64,000 nt of DNA from Anthopleura xanthogrammica (Eukaryota > Cnidaria > Anthozoa > Actiniaria > Actiniidae): NCBI GenBank assembly GCA_964019055.1, contig OZ025208.1:7022039-7086038 (forward strand), read 5' to 3'. The position numbers and the translations under genes are program-made. Below the pieces are notes generated by a model. It was given only the letters and a program-made list of their open reading frames with translations, did no database searches and had not been told where the DNA came from. Below are positions 1 through 11,285 of the stretch, piece after piece. The number at the start of each line of letters is the position of its first letter. Positions within the stretch are counted from its first letter, which is position 1.

Positions 1-77
1 AATCATTTCATTAAAAGACCATATTGTAGAATGATGTGACTTCAATTCCATATCCCCCATTGTCTTCATTTACAGTA

Positions 78-283
78 TAGTACCCTGCACCATCTTGAAA
101 GGTAGCTGTGTCTTTGCATCGAAGCCAAGCATGAGGTGACTTTGCAATGATAGAGACCTTTTTGTAATGCTTTGGACAATTAACCACACGTCTAAATCAC
201 TGCAAGGTCACCTCATGTCTTGCTTTGATGCAAAGGCACAGCTATCTTTCAAGATGGCACAGGGAACTGTGAAGAGGACTAAT
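78..283. mobile_element. MITE family A, copy 1
   Basis: Imperfect inverted repeat. The left end reads ...CCATCTTGAAAGGTAGCTG and the right end is its near reverse complement, closing with GGAACTGTGAAGAGGACTA. A second, better-preserved copy lies at 55380-55571 and shows the end as AGTCCCTTTCACAG. There is no coding capacity. It lies 3' of the last visible CENP-U-like exon and was probably mobilised in trans. Confidence 0.7.
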
Positions 284-369
284 ATTTCCAAATTCATTGT
301 TGGGTTAGAGTAGAGTTGCTTATTGGTTCTCCTAGATGCTTGTAAAAATCAATATTTTTTTCTACCCAC

Positions 370-3300
370 CTGGTTATTTTTCTCACTTTCCATTTCTTCT
401 TTTTCATATTTTTCTAGTTCTCCTCGTATCCTGGGAAAAAATTGAAATCACCATCATTTAAAAAAGTAAACAGTATGCCCCAACAAAACAAATTTGGTTA
501 GTACTACACATTTTTGCCTTTTAAGCTGTTCTCAGTGGCTACAGGGGCAGTGGAAGTGGGGGGGGCACCCCACAAAATATTCTGGTTCGGATAAATCATA
601 AACTATAAATCATAAATAGTTTCAAAGGTATTTGTATTTTGTACAAAAAAAATTGTAGTGCCCCCCCCAGTGGCTACAGGGGTGGTGGAAGTGGGGGGGC
701 ACCCCACAAAATATTCTGGTTCGGATAAATCATAAACTATAAATCATAAATATTTTCAAAGGTATTTGTATTTTGTACAAAAAAAATTGTAGTCCCCCCC
801 CCCCCCCCCTACACACACAATGATTTTCAGCTTCTGCCGCAGCTGGGCTAGCCATGCCATGCCATGCCATGACATATGACACTGTCATAATGCTAGGTCC
901 TGGTTTCACTGGATTCATTCTGTACCCCTACAGCATTACCCTAATGTGCGGGCCATGAATTCATGCCATGACATGACATATGACAATGTCACAATACTGG
1001 GTACTGGTTTCACTGGATTCATTCTGTACCCCTACAGCATTACCCTAATGTGCGGGCCATGAATTCATGCCATGACATGACATATGACAATGTCACAATA
1101 CTGGGTACTGGTTTCACTGGATTCATTCTGTACCCCTATGGTATTACCCAAATGTGTGGGCCATGAATTCATGTATCTCTGACAATACAACTAATTGCAA
1201 GAACATTGTCATATATAAAAGAAAAATAACAATAACAAATAGGAATTATTTAGAAACGGTTTTGTTTATTTCAGGGGCGTAGCGAGGATCTTGAAAGTGG
1301 GGGGGCACCCAGGCACCCAGTATAAAAAAGCAAACTAAAAAACAGAAACCAAACGTTTTTATGTATTCAAACATGAATTACACTTTGCCGGACAATTAAT
1401 CCCAAAAACTTTTTGGGGGGAGGGGGCACATGCCCCTTGTGCCCCCCCTCATACACTACTGGTTTATTTTGATTCGAAAGCCCCTTAGATGATTGTGAGA
1501 ATATATGTTTAGTAATATACCAACAAGATTATCTCAATAATGTCAGTCTATACCTATAAAACAGTGAAATAATTAGGTCTGTTTTGCAAAAATAATTAAT
1601 TCCTATTTGTTATTTGTTATTTTTATATGATAATATTCTTGCTGAAGGAAAAAAGGTGGTAAGAACGATTCATTATATAATTTCAAGAAAGACAATATCT
1701 TAGCGAACAAAGGTCACTCACGTTGCTCTTTTCTTCTGCACTTCTAGCAATTCCCCTCTCAACTTTTTTGTTCTGCTGTTTGCCTGAGTAAAGGTGTACA
1801 GAAAAAGAGCATTTTTGGCACAATTCTTAAATTATATGAAAAACAATGTGAATTCAATGTCTACTAAATTATATAAATTATGCAGGGGAGTCAGGATGGC
1901 GCGGTGGTAAAATGCTCGCCTCTCATCTCTGAGGTTGGGGGTTCAATCCACAGCCTCCCCATGTGAGTTGAAAACAGAAGCTTTGCTCTAGCTGCACCGG
2001 TGCTTTGGAATAATCTGCCTGATGCTGTAAAGTACTCTGACTCTGTTCCTGCCTTCAAATCTGCACTTAAGACTTTCCTGTTTAACAGGAGTTTGTGAAC
2101 TGTATTTTCATTTTACTCATCGTAACCTGCTGTCTGTTTGCTCCTTTTGTCAAAAGCATCGAGACTACTGTTAGATGCGTTTTCAAGAACTCTATATTAT
2201 TATTATTATTATTATTATTGAGTTGGTTGGTTTTCTTTCTGACTCCAAGGGTTTTTCCAGCTTTCCGTTTTTTTCTCCCTCCTTTCAAACCACCCCTTAC
2301 TAATTCAAACTGGTTAGAGCTGTGATCCATGGTTATATATACATGAATGGACTGTATAATGGCTGCCGAAGGTGCCTTCACATGCTTTCAGTTTTACCCC
2401 TTTGAGCTGCGCCACTGCTGTACTTGCGGTGGTAATTAATATTTTATAAAGTTCAGTGACATTATGTACTTACTTTTCTGTAATCAGATTTCAGTGTTTG
2501 GAAGTCTTTCTGCATGTCAATCTGAAAAAAACAAAAATTGATGAATTTGTATTCCTAAGGAAATAGACAACTATGGGTAATTCAGTGACTAACAGAAGTG
2601 AGGTCTGACAGTCAGTCATTAAATTAGTGAGTCAGTCACTGAGTCAATAATCAGTTGATTTGTCATTCATTCATTCATTCAGTCAGTTAGTTGGTCAGTC
2701 AGTCATTCAGTTAGTCAGTCAGGCTTGGAAGGGAGCAATGAAGTTGGATCATGCTAAATAACTTATAATTAAATTTATTGGAAACTCACACATTCACAAA
2801 ATGATTTTCTGACAAGAATAAAGAATTCTTTGATGCTCTGTCTGGCAACATCACTATCAACTTCCTCCCTGAAAAAAAAAAAGACATCTCAGGAAAAAAA
2901 TCTTACAATAGCTACACTTAATGTGAATGATGACAGCAATTGGAAAATATTTCTCCATTTTGTTTTTGTGCCGAGGGGGAGATCCAGGAACTAGTCAACC
3001 CTCCCCCTTTTGCACAAATGAAAAAAAAAAAGAAAGTTTAGAACTGAAAACATTTATCTGGCTCTCAAATTATTTCTGTCAATTTGAGATGCCATTTTTC
3101 ACCATTTCCCCACCTCTTATGGGTTTCCTTTGGTATTGGCAGTAACCTGTAATAGTCAACCCTGTAAAAAAAAACTAGATTGATCCACCCCTATCAATAC
3201 CAAGCTATAATGATACTCTGAGTGATGTAAGCCTGTCATTCTTGTGCCAACCAGAGATGGATTGACTGGTAAGACAAAGCAACTTGTGAAGAGCTTTTGT

Positions 3301-6300
3301 GAAAATGGTTGACATATTAACATCACAATGCTTTTGCTAGTAAACATGAATTATCGCAGCTACAGTATATACAATCATGCAATTGCAATCCTCAAAGTAG
3401 AGCTTAAAATGCTTCCTGGTTTGAAAATCTAAGAAGCTAGGGCTTTCCAGGTCTTGGTTCCTCAAGGGCAGGGCTTAAAATAAAGGCCAGTCAGTAGCCA
3501 GTCATGATAACTGGCCAGATTATCTTCAGCTCAGTGACACATGTACACTGTACTTCATTTCTGGCTCAACGTTACTGGTCAAAATGACTAGCAAGGTTAA
3601 GATTTGACTGGACAAGTTCTTATTCTGGCTGGACATTGTCTGGTGACCAGCTGTTGTTTTAAGCCATGAAGCATAATGGGATATACTGTATCTCCAACAC
3701 GCTTTCAAACATCTCCTTTAAAGCAGGGAATTTAGAATACCCACTTCACCCTTCTTCCTTTGTTCCTACATACAGACCTGTTCTCTAAGGCAAGTTCTTC
3801 AATAGCTGTCAGCGCAACATCAAGTGCAGTGATTTCTCCCATCGTAGCTTTTCTCCCTTGGTCAGCATTGAAAATGCGAACAAAATTATTGCCTAGTGGA
3901 AAAAAATGAACTCATTCTTTTAAATTAGTAATGTGACTAAGTAAGTGTGGCTCAGGTACATCAATTATATTTCGCAAAAATGGTGGCATGGACTGCTATG
4001 GCACTGTCTCTCACCATGCAATTAAAGCCTGGGGTTACATTTGTGGGTTCAATTTTCAACTGAACTGCACAGTAATGTGAGTTTGAGTTTGATTCTCTAT
4101 TTTCCATGACTGTTTTTCTTTATCTGGTTTTCCTCCCTCCGTAAAAATCAACATGTGATTACTCAGAGTTATGTTTTTTGTACAATGTAGTGATAGTGTG
4201 TGTGTGGAGCAAACCATTGACCTCTAGTTCTGAAGGCCTCACATTAACCAACTGAGCTCCCCCCAAACCATCTTGGATGTTAATAAAGTATGTGCAGTTA
4301 GTATTTTACCTTCATCAGCATCATAATCATCTTCCTTTTGCATCATTTCCTCATACAACACCTTGTCCTTTTTTCTTTTCCTACCTTTTGTCACTCTTGT
4401 AGATGAACCAATGATTGTAGAAGCAGGCTTCTGCAAAAAAAAACTTTTATTAATTTTATCGATACCCTGAAACAACTACTAGGCTGACCGAAGTCAGGGC
4501 ACAGCTAACTCACAGATCAAATTGGAATTTAGCATCTTTAGTTTTGTGGAGGGAGGAAAACTGGAAAACCGGAGAACCCAGGGAAAAACCCTTGAATCGT
4601 GGTAGACACCTAACAAAATTCCCATGTCTGATTGTAATACTGATTCTTTTTGTGACTCATTTCAGAGATACTGTTAATATTTGTAATTAACCATTTTATA
4701 CATGATTGTACTATCTACAGCGCCATTGAACTACTGGAAATGGCGCTAGATATAAATAAATGATCATTATCATTAACCCAAGAGTACCCCAGACAGTTTG
4801 AGGCAAGTACATTACAACGATGCCAATCTTGATACCCCAAACAATATATTTTTGCTAATTAGTTTAAGAAGTTAAGAAATTTCATAATTATGTACATGTA
4901 TGTTCATTTATTCACATCCATTCATCCAATAATTCTTTCATTCATTTTCAATATCAGAAATTTTGAACTTACAATGGCAGGTGCTATAGTATCTTGATGA
5001 TCGGGTACTGGTTCTGGTGGTGAAATAGCCATGGGAACCTGTAATACAACTGAACAAAGCAGGACTCTTAATGAAAAACTTAGTACCTGGAATCTCTTAG
5101 TACCAAAAATTGAACCCTAGACCCAAGAGTAGAGATGCGAGTGCACTACTGCTGCACCAACCTTGATTTGGTCCCAAGTTAGTTAAAATTTTGAGCTTAC
5201 CCCTTTATACCTCTACAGGAATTATATATTTTATAAAGCAAGATTTAAAATAAGCTGTGAAAGCAGGGATTTCAAAATAATGTGGCAGCTGCCTTGAGTG
5301 CATGAGCTCCAGCGATTGTTTTGAATTAAACTGCCAGCTACTTTTTCTTTTAATTAATGTTAAAAATATATCGCATCTATAAAAATTATTTATTTATTGG
5401 ATCACAGCCAGCTATAACTTATGACCAAATATTCTGGAAGCCCTGTGAAAGTACATGAATGTAGACTGAGGTACCTTGTACTTGATGTTCTGGTGTTGCT
5501 GGTACTGTCATTGGTTGTGGTGTAGCTTCATCATCAACTACGATAGAGGTACCAGGACTATGATTGGTGTTATGGAGTTCTAAAATATAAAATATCACTA
5601 ACATCAGAATCAACCAAACAGTAATGATACCTGCTGTACAGGGATTTCATTAAAATTTTAAGGGGGATGGTTTACTTAATTAGTAAGGCTGTGGCAAGAA
5701 AAAACCTTCATTCATTAACAAGTACAATAGACCCCTAATCTTGAGACATTTTATACATAAATTACCACTGAAAATCCTTTTCAAAATCTTTTTTCATATT
5801 CAAATGTCAAATCCTTTGAGAATACCAAGACAATAGTGAAAATCATCACAGCAAACAAAGCCACTGAAAGGGATTCTGGAAGTTTATAAAATCTAATTAA
5901 AATATGTGAAAAATAAAATAAATTTTGGTACTTGACCAGTTAAATATGGTTTTGAACGGACGTGTTGACTGATCATATTTGAAAAAAATGAAATAAAATA
6001 TCATACGCTGGACATCTTCACCGGTGTATGACTGGCCATTATTTTGAGCCCTGTTACTGTATCTAAAACCAATTTTGCTGGTATTGATAATAGAAAAAAA
6101 CTAGTCAGTATGTCACAGCAAAAATAAGGGACTAGGAAAAAAACAGAGACCCTAATGGGATTTGAAACTGTGACCATCAGTATTCTATGTTATGTCATTA
6201 CCTAGTATTGGCCTTCTTTAACTTACCAATGAATGAATAGGATTGAGTGGATAGATGGATGAATGGGATGCATGTCTTGGATGTGATGGATGGATTTATA

Positions 6301-8281
6301 AATAGGATAAAATCGTACATTACATGTAGATCATAATTTTATGGGATCAGATATAGAGTTGTCTTACCTTTGTTTTCTTCACCAGGTTGAAATGAAACAT
6401 TGCTACTTGTTTCAGTCAATGAATTTGCTGCATCATCACTATCACTGGTCAAAGTGAATGGTACCTCCAAAGGTCGTCTTGCAGGAGAGAGTGGTGGAAA
6501 CACTGGTGATTTAACTAATTCCTGTTCATTTGCGTCTTCCTGGAGTTAAAGAATAATTCCATCTTGTTAGTCACTAGACGTTCCAAAAATTTGTACGATA
6601 TTTACTTATATTTTCCATTTCAGAACCAACCAGCTAACCAGCCAGCCCTTTGCCTCCCTCTCCCAAAAAAGGCATACTGTATACAGTATCTTTACAGCAT
6701 TTGTTAAAGTGCCTATCAACTCTGACAGTTTAGTTTGAAAATCACTTCTACATGTAGGGTATAATATACACAATGGCAAAGTTTTACACTGTTTTACTTC
6801 TCATTTGAGAGATATAAAAGTTTTAAAATTTGAAAATACACTGTACAAGCCAGATGACGTCAACCAAGGATTCATTTAAGATACGAAATTACTATCCTGT
6901 AAGGTAATGTCGGTTTTCAATTAATAAATAATTCTGATTACCAAAATATATGTTGTAGTAGAGTTTTGGTGAGTTTGCTTGAGAGTCACTGGTAGAAAAA
7001 CACACAAGAAAAGAGGACAGATACCTGGGTTGACGTCATCTCATTTGCATTTTCAAGTTCTAAACCTTAATTTCTATCTCTGAAATGAGAAGTCTATATC
7101 ATGTAAAACTGTGCCATTATATTATACCCTACTTGTAGTAGTGATTTTCAAAACTAAACTGTCATAGATGATAGGCAGTTGATAAACTGGAGTTTTCCTT
7201 TGTTTATTAATAAATAACTTATTGCTTTTCCATTTAATTCAGCTTAGAACTAGACAGGTAAGGTTAAAACACAAGCTCACTGCGATTCTCAAATATTCTC
7301 TCCCGGGTTGGCTGGGGGAAACATCAAAGCACTTTGCACAGGGAAGCACTGATCCACCTGGGGCCGGTTGTACGAAGCCTGGATAAAGTTATCCACCGGA
7401 TAAGAGTTATCCAGTTTATAGAATTCGTGTAGGTTTTATCCGTTGGATAAGGATTTATCCGTTGGATAGCGCTATTCAGGCTGCATACAGCCGGCTCCTG
7501 GACTCTCAATCCCTTACCCTTTCATATACCTTTGGTTAAGAGGGACCCCTTTTATATGCCTTTTGACAAATTGTCAATATATATGTCAAGTATTGAATAA
7601 TACTTTGTTTCCCCATTTTTATACTGGAATTGTGAAACCCTACCCTTTTCTATACCTTAAATTGCAAATCCCAACCCTTTTCTATACCTGCACCCTGAAA
7701 AAGTACCCCTTTTGGAAGGAGCCTTCCCACATAATGTAGTCCACTATAGGGACCAAAGCCGCCCCCTGACCTCCCGCCCTCCCCCAGGATTCTGCAAACT
7801 CAGTAGTTGCGAGTTGCAAGTAGGAATTTTGTTTTTCACTGCCACCAGTCAAAAATATAAAAGGTACCGACCAATTTGTTTTGATTTGACGGCAGTGAAA
7901 AAAATAATTTCACAACAAGCCGTTGAAATGTCTGAGTTCACAGAATATTGAGAATATCGCAGTAATCTAGTTTTTGCACAGCTCCAAATAGCTTTATTGC
8001 TTTACTATTTAGAAGGAGAAAGCTAATACCTTAATAGGAGTCTGTACTGGTTGCGCTTGCTTCGATTCCCAGTTTCTCACGATAGAAAAAGTCCTTAGAG
8101 TCGTCTGTCGCTTGCTTTTTCGTAAAAAAATAACAGTTTAGCCCTCCCAACAGAAACTTTGAATTGATAACACTTTTAAAGGCCTCAAAGCGACTATAAC
8201 TCCCTTTATTACTTACGAAGGCCTTCTTCTTTCTATTTTTACTTTGGAAAAGCCTAAACCAAGTCCTTCAGCAGCAGCCAT
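370..8281 (-). CDS. CENPU: CENP-U-like inner kinetochore protein (11 exons, 3' end outside the window)
   Basis: Exons, gene order: 8281-8217, 8114-8030, 6539-6368, 5579-5482, 5038-4973, 4430-4310, 3892-3778, 2868-2790, 2521-2474, 1783-1722, 430-370. All have AG/GT borders and keep phase, giving 324 residues before the gene runs off the left edge. The N-terminal half is polar and probably disordered, with a basic stretch (GRKRKKDK) in exon 6. From exon 7 the protein reads NNFVRIF...MGEITALDVAL..., then a predicted coiled coil over exons 8-11 (IDMQKDFQTLKSDYRK, KKLRGELLEVQKKR). The order of these blocks and their residues resemble vertebrate CENP-U as I recall it (IVHIW...DIKELNIVL, then a C-terminal coiled coil). 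Known family role: CENP-U is part of the CENP-O/P/Q/U/R group at centromeres. The exon 4 donor is uncertain: 5482 keeps phase, while a stronger-looking GT follows 5475. Gene structure is fairly sure; the CENP-U name is an inference without a search. Confidence 0.62.
530..812. repeat. Tandem duplication of a ~130-bp G/C-tract-bounded repeat
   Basis: Two adjacent copies start CAGTGGCTACAGGGG, run through a G-tract, GCACCCCACAAAATATTCTGG and two 'aaatcataaa' motifs, and end in a long C-tract. The copies are nearly identical apart from tract lengths, so the duplication looks recent or gene-converted. The G-tract/C-tract ends resemble the ends of the element at 1273-1462. Confidence 0.75.
846..1170. 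repeat. Three-copy ~114-bp tandem repeat
   Basis: The unit contains ATGACATATGACA, TGGTTTCACTGGATTCATTC and GTACCCCTA, and ends in GGGCCATGAATTCATG. Copies begin near 846, 957 and 1071; the second and third are nearly identical. It lies in an intron between the 430-370 and 1783-1722 exons. No coding content was seen. Confidence 0.8.
1273..1462. mobile_element. Short element with G-rich/C-rich inverted ends
   Basis: The left end reads CAGGGGCGTAGCGAGGATC followed by a G-tract and GCACCC; the right end reads GGGGGCACATGCCCCTTGTG followed by a C-tract and CATACACTACTGG. The ends are roughly inverted, as in a short non-autonomous DNA element. Boundaries are approximate. Confidence 0.45.
1888..1970 (+). 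mobile_element. tRNA-derived SINE head
   Basis: Contains a tRNA-like A box (GGCGCGGTGGTAAAATGC) and a B box (GGTTCAATCC) about 35 bp apart, the internal RNA polymerase III promoter layout. It is followed by 'atgtgagttg', the same post-B-box word seen in the SINE copies at 13465, 30915 and 31480. Here it is fused to a LINE 3' end rather than the usual SINE body. Confidence 0.7.
1976..2400 (+). mobile_element. 5'-truncated non-LTR retrotransposon 3' end with ORF tail
   Basis: A 40-codon open stretch at 1976-2098 ends in TGA and encodes RSFALAAPVLWNNLPDAV followed by ...AFKSALKTFLFNRSL. The pattern 'A-P-x-L-W-N-x-L-P' plus 'FK..LKT.LF' is the typical C-terminal tail of LINE ORF2 proteins (Jockey, CR1 and L2-like groups). 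An ATT microsatellite and probable 3' UTR follow to about 2400. It lies inside an intron of the CENP-U-like gene, in the opposite orientation. Confidence 0.72.
3470..3675. repeat. Degenerate repeat, 'GGGCTTAAAATAA...GGCCAGTCA' family, copy 1
   Basis: Starts 'gggcttaaaataaaggccagtcag' and contains several TGGCCAG/TGACTGG words. The same words recur at 5935-6055 and 33990-34425, where the end reads GGCC(G/A)TTATTTTGAGCCC. Probably an old interspersed repeat; boundaries are approximate. Confidence 0.45.
3955..4260. mobile_element. Degraded SINE-like sequence
   Basis: Contains a weak B box (GGGTTCAATTTT) followed by the SINE family 1 body words TGTGAGTTTGAGTTT and TTTTCCTCCCTCCGTAAAA. At 4200-4262 an antisense tRNA-like end follows; its reverse complement reads GAGCTCAGTTGGTTAATGTG. 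Strongly diverged; possibly two elements. Confidence 0.45.
4443..4615 (-). mobile_element. SINE family 1, 3' portion, antisense
   Basis: Read on the minus strand it holds the family 1 body and tail: GGGTTCTCCGGTTTTCC, CCAATTTGATCTGTGAGTTA, GCCCTGACTTCGGTCAGCC and the terminal word 'agggtatcgataaaa'. The same tail is recognisable at 13560-13670, 24585-24680 and 31640-31800. Confidence 0.65.
4640..4775 (+). mobile_element. LINE-like 3' tail
   Basis: The words CAGCGCCATTGAACTACTGG and AATGGCGCTAGATATAAAT form a short stem, followed by 'aaatgatcattatcatta'. This stem with an AAAT-rich end resembles the conserved 3' ends of CR1/L2-type LINEs and of SINEs that borrow them. No ORF is present. Confidence 0.45.
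6711..7176. mobile_element. MITE family B, full copy (~466 bp)
   Basis: Long imperfect inverted repeat: the left end GCCTATCAACTCTGACAGTT continues into TAGTTTGAAAATCACT, and the right end is the reverse complement, finishing in ACTGTCATAGATGATAGGC. Both arms contain CTAC..GTAGGGTATAATA. It lies in an intron of the CENP-U-like gene. A one-armed copy is at 10591-10746. Confidence 0.75.
7360..7497. mobile_element. MITE family C (~138 bp)
   Basis: Termini GGGCCGGTTGTACGAAGCC and GGCTGCATACAGCCGGCTC are near-perfect inverted repeats. The interior has repeated TTATCC/GGATAA words (TTATCCACCGGATAAGAG, CCGTTGGATAAGG). It is non-coding and intronic. Confidence 0.75.
7508..7765. repeat. Interspersed 'TACCCCTTT..CTATACC' repeat, copy 1
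   Basis: Repeated blocks of 'cccttttctataccttaa...' end in GAAAAAGTACCCCTTTTGG, GGAGCCTTCCCAC and TAGTCCACTATAGGGAC. A second copy at 55866-56125 shares the same order of words (CTGAAAAAAGTACCCCTTTC, GGAGCATCCCCATATAGTCC). Family unknown. Confidence 0.6.
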
Positions 8282-8772
8282 GGATGGAAAAAGGTTATTC
8301 ACTTGCTGACTGCTAGTTGTTGATCTTCTTCTAACGATCCGCCATTTTGGATTTTGGCGCGAGATGCATCCGCTGACACACGAAGACAATGGGCGCAGTT
8401 AAGGTTGCAAAATCGAAACAGCTATTGTTTCCATGGTTACTTCACTCACTAAATTTTTCACAACTGCATTTAAGTAGTTTCAGACCATTATACTTCTTGA
8501 AGACTTTCGTAAATCCTTCAAGTAAAATAAGCAAAGAAAATTGGGTCTAACGCCCTATACTATGTAAAACGTGCATGTTTTACAGAGTTCATTACAGAGT
8601 TTTACTTCATTTAAAATGTAAAATTTATGTAAGATGTAAAATGCTCTTTTGCGTAAGATATGTAGTAAGTCATGAAAGAGCAGCAAATTTTGATATAAAA
8701 AGTACAATTTTATCTTTCTTTTTAAAATTAATGCTATCACGTTCTTGAGCGAACATACATAAATAACTAATT

Positions 8773-8884
8773 AACAATTAGAAGACGAACTCGAGATTTC
8801 TATCGGCTGATAGTTGACGAGGGGCTCCGGCCCCGAGTCAACTATCAAAGCCGATAGAAATCGAGAGTGAGTCTTCTAATTGTT
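8773..8884. mobile_element. Near-perfect palindromic element
   Basis: Arms begin AACAATTAGAAGAC and end GTCTTCTAATTG. Inner arms read TTTCTATCGGCTGATAGTTG and its complement CAACTATCAAAGCCGATAG, around GGGGCTCCGGCCCC. The core word TATCGGCTGATA recurs at 8998-9010. The flanks 'ctatactata' and 'atagtatagtag' at about 8900 and 9050 suggest a larger element of roughly 8730-9085. This would fold into a long hairpin. Confidence 0.65.
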
Positions 8885-10061
8885 TTAGTAAAAATCTCAA
8901 CTAAACTATACTATACTAAACTAAACTAAACTTCACAAAAGCGCGAAGGAAAAGCCGCCATTTTTTCAAAACAAGTCCGGCTTTCTCTACCCACTATCTA
9001 TCGGCTGATAGATAGTGAGTACGTTAGCCAATCAGAATGCAGGATTTGCAATAGTATAGTAGTAGAATTTTACTAATAACGTATATACTGGGCTAAATGT
9101 GAGAACAGATTAAATTCCAAAAAGGCGCTTAGGCGCCTAGGCGTGCAGTGATAGTAAGATTTAGGTACCACGAAATACATCAGTTTTTCGATAAGTACGG
9201 CTTCCTATAGTCAAACTACAAGTTTCGAGAAATCTTTTCGTTATAACATATATATAACAAAAGAGACTGATGAAAAATCTTTTGATAAATTCATCTAACA
9301 TAGCGGCTATGAAAACGATCTATTGTATCGCTTAAACTTAATAGTTTTATTCTAATCTTTGAATTGCCCATAAAAAAACCCTATCCTATATTTTTTTCCA
9401 CGATCTCGAAAATGTCGAAAATCTATATATAGAATAAATTTGATAAAAATAGGGGAAAAGCCTCTCAAGTACAATATTTTGTTTACTGTCAGTAAAAGCA
9501 TTTGTCCTGAAAAACACTGACTCTAAACCTAGTTTTATTTTACTGAATTCCAGAGCAAGGGATTAACCTTTTTCCAAGTTTTGTTTTATTTCATTTTAAT
9601 TAAACAAAAACACACATTTTTGAGAGATTCAAGGTTTGTAGGATCAAAGTAGGGACCGTGGAGACTCGGAAAGGTGGAGACTCGGAAAGGTCGAGCTCAG
9701 GGCTCAGGCCTATGATAATAGCAGTGTCACTTATTCATCTTGAATCGTCTTAAATTTTTATTGAATGATCTGATTCCAAATAAAGACAGTGCTTTGAACC
9801 TAACTTGCCTTAGCTCTACCACGTATTAAGGGTGCTCCATGATCCCTGGCTGCAAAGACACTGGCAGCTGGCAAAAAAGTTTCAAAACAAAATAGGTGAC
9901 GTTATCCTGACAAATAAGAGCGACCAAAACACTTTACGGCACGCGTCAACACTCTTAATTCATGTTATTGATCTCAAAATGCCTCCGGGCAGTGTAAAGT
10001 GATTGTGCGGTCTAGATCTTGTTTCGGATATGCAATGGAAAAAACAAAGATTGAAAACTTT

Positions 10062-10065
10062 ATTA

Positions 10066-10121
<56 letters not shown>

Positions 10122-10125
10122 TTTT
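10062..10125. repeat. (ATT)n microsatellite
   Basis: About 20 uninterrupted TTA/ATT triplets. A shorter run of the same motif is at 2197-2220. Both are intergenic or intronic. Confidence 0.95.
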
Positions 10126-10590
10126 CTTTTTAAGTATTGGACAACAAACACTTCACAGGTTATACAAATATGAAAAATTCCGTTTTTCGAAGTGAGTTTT
10201 AATTTTACTGATTCTTATTCCAATTTCCCATCTTTTATTCATGGAGCTCCTCTAGATTATCGGACAACCTGCCATTATTCAAAATTTTGTTTGCTCGTTT
10301 TTAATGAATGTTAAGATCGTCAAGCGTCGTACTTCAATAGTTATTTTTTTAGGCGACAACGTAGACGTTCTCTGGCTTTAAAATATTCTTAATGATTCCA
10401 AAAGACGTTAGCGATAATGATTCCAAACCTGAAGCCTTTGAAACTAAACAACTATGAGTTCAACGTACTAATATATACAAACTGCAAAGATGATAACCAA
10501 AATATACGAAGACTATTAAACCAGTCACCTTTGTTTTAACAAAAGTTTGTGTTTTTGCAATTGAATATTTCCTTATTTATAACTTTAAAT

Positions 10591-10746
10591 GCCTATCAGC
10601 TATGACGGTTTAGTTTGAAAATCACTACTACAAGTAGGGTATAATATGATAACACAGTTTTACATGATATCCATGTGGACTTCTCATTTCAAAAATAGAA
10701 ATTAGGTTTAGAATTTGAAAATGCAAATGAGATGACGTCAACCTAG
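10591..10746. mobile_element. MITE family B, one-armed fragment
   Basis: Starts GCCTATCAGCTATGACGG and matches one arm of the 6711-7176 element through CTACAAGTAGGGTATAATA. It also matches the interior (AATGCAAATGAGATGACGTC) before stopping, with no opposite arm. Confidence 0.65.
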
Positions 10747-11285
10747 TACCCCATTCACACCAAAACCTGTTTAGTTAAACTGAGTTTTTATCAAACAAAA
10801 TGTTTAGAGACTAGAAAGCTTCAATGTAATTATTTTATCTCTAATCTGTTCAGTACAATATGAAGGATAGTTTATATGTATTATTTCATCAAAGAGTGAA
10901 CAATGTTTGTAAATAATTTTCTAAACATGTTTAGTTAAACTACTTTAAAACATGTTTATAGCTATAGTTTAATCAGGATTTTCGAAATTGTTCCCTTTTC
11001 CTTTTTTCTTCTTTTTTCTCCTTTTTTTTTTTTTTGTTTGTTTTTTGTTTTTTGTTTGCTTCTTGCTGTTACTCTCTTTCAGTGTGTATTCAACTAATGT
11101 GCAGTCAATAACGAGAGTGTTTTGAATTGTTTAATAGCAACGGGTAGCAACGGGAGACTCTCTTATTCATCTAGAGCACAATTCAACTACGTAACAGATA
11201 AATCGGGATTTGTAAGTAGATGACTTATTAATTTGAACGCAGTTGTAGCTAGCGTTTGGTGTGTGCCTAGCAGGAGCATTCCAAG

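Larger units (their letters stand above)
8282..11285. other. Intergenic region between divergent genes
   Basis: No protein-coding exon could be supported. It separates the start of the CENP-U-like gene (minus) from the start of the PAN/EGF gene (plus), so both promoters must lie here. It contains the palindromic element at 8773-8884, an ATT microsatellite at about 10062-10125, and a one-armed MITE B copy at 10591-10746. A poly-T/TTTG tract lies at 11005-11062. Confidence 0.6.
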
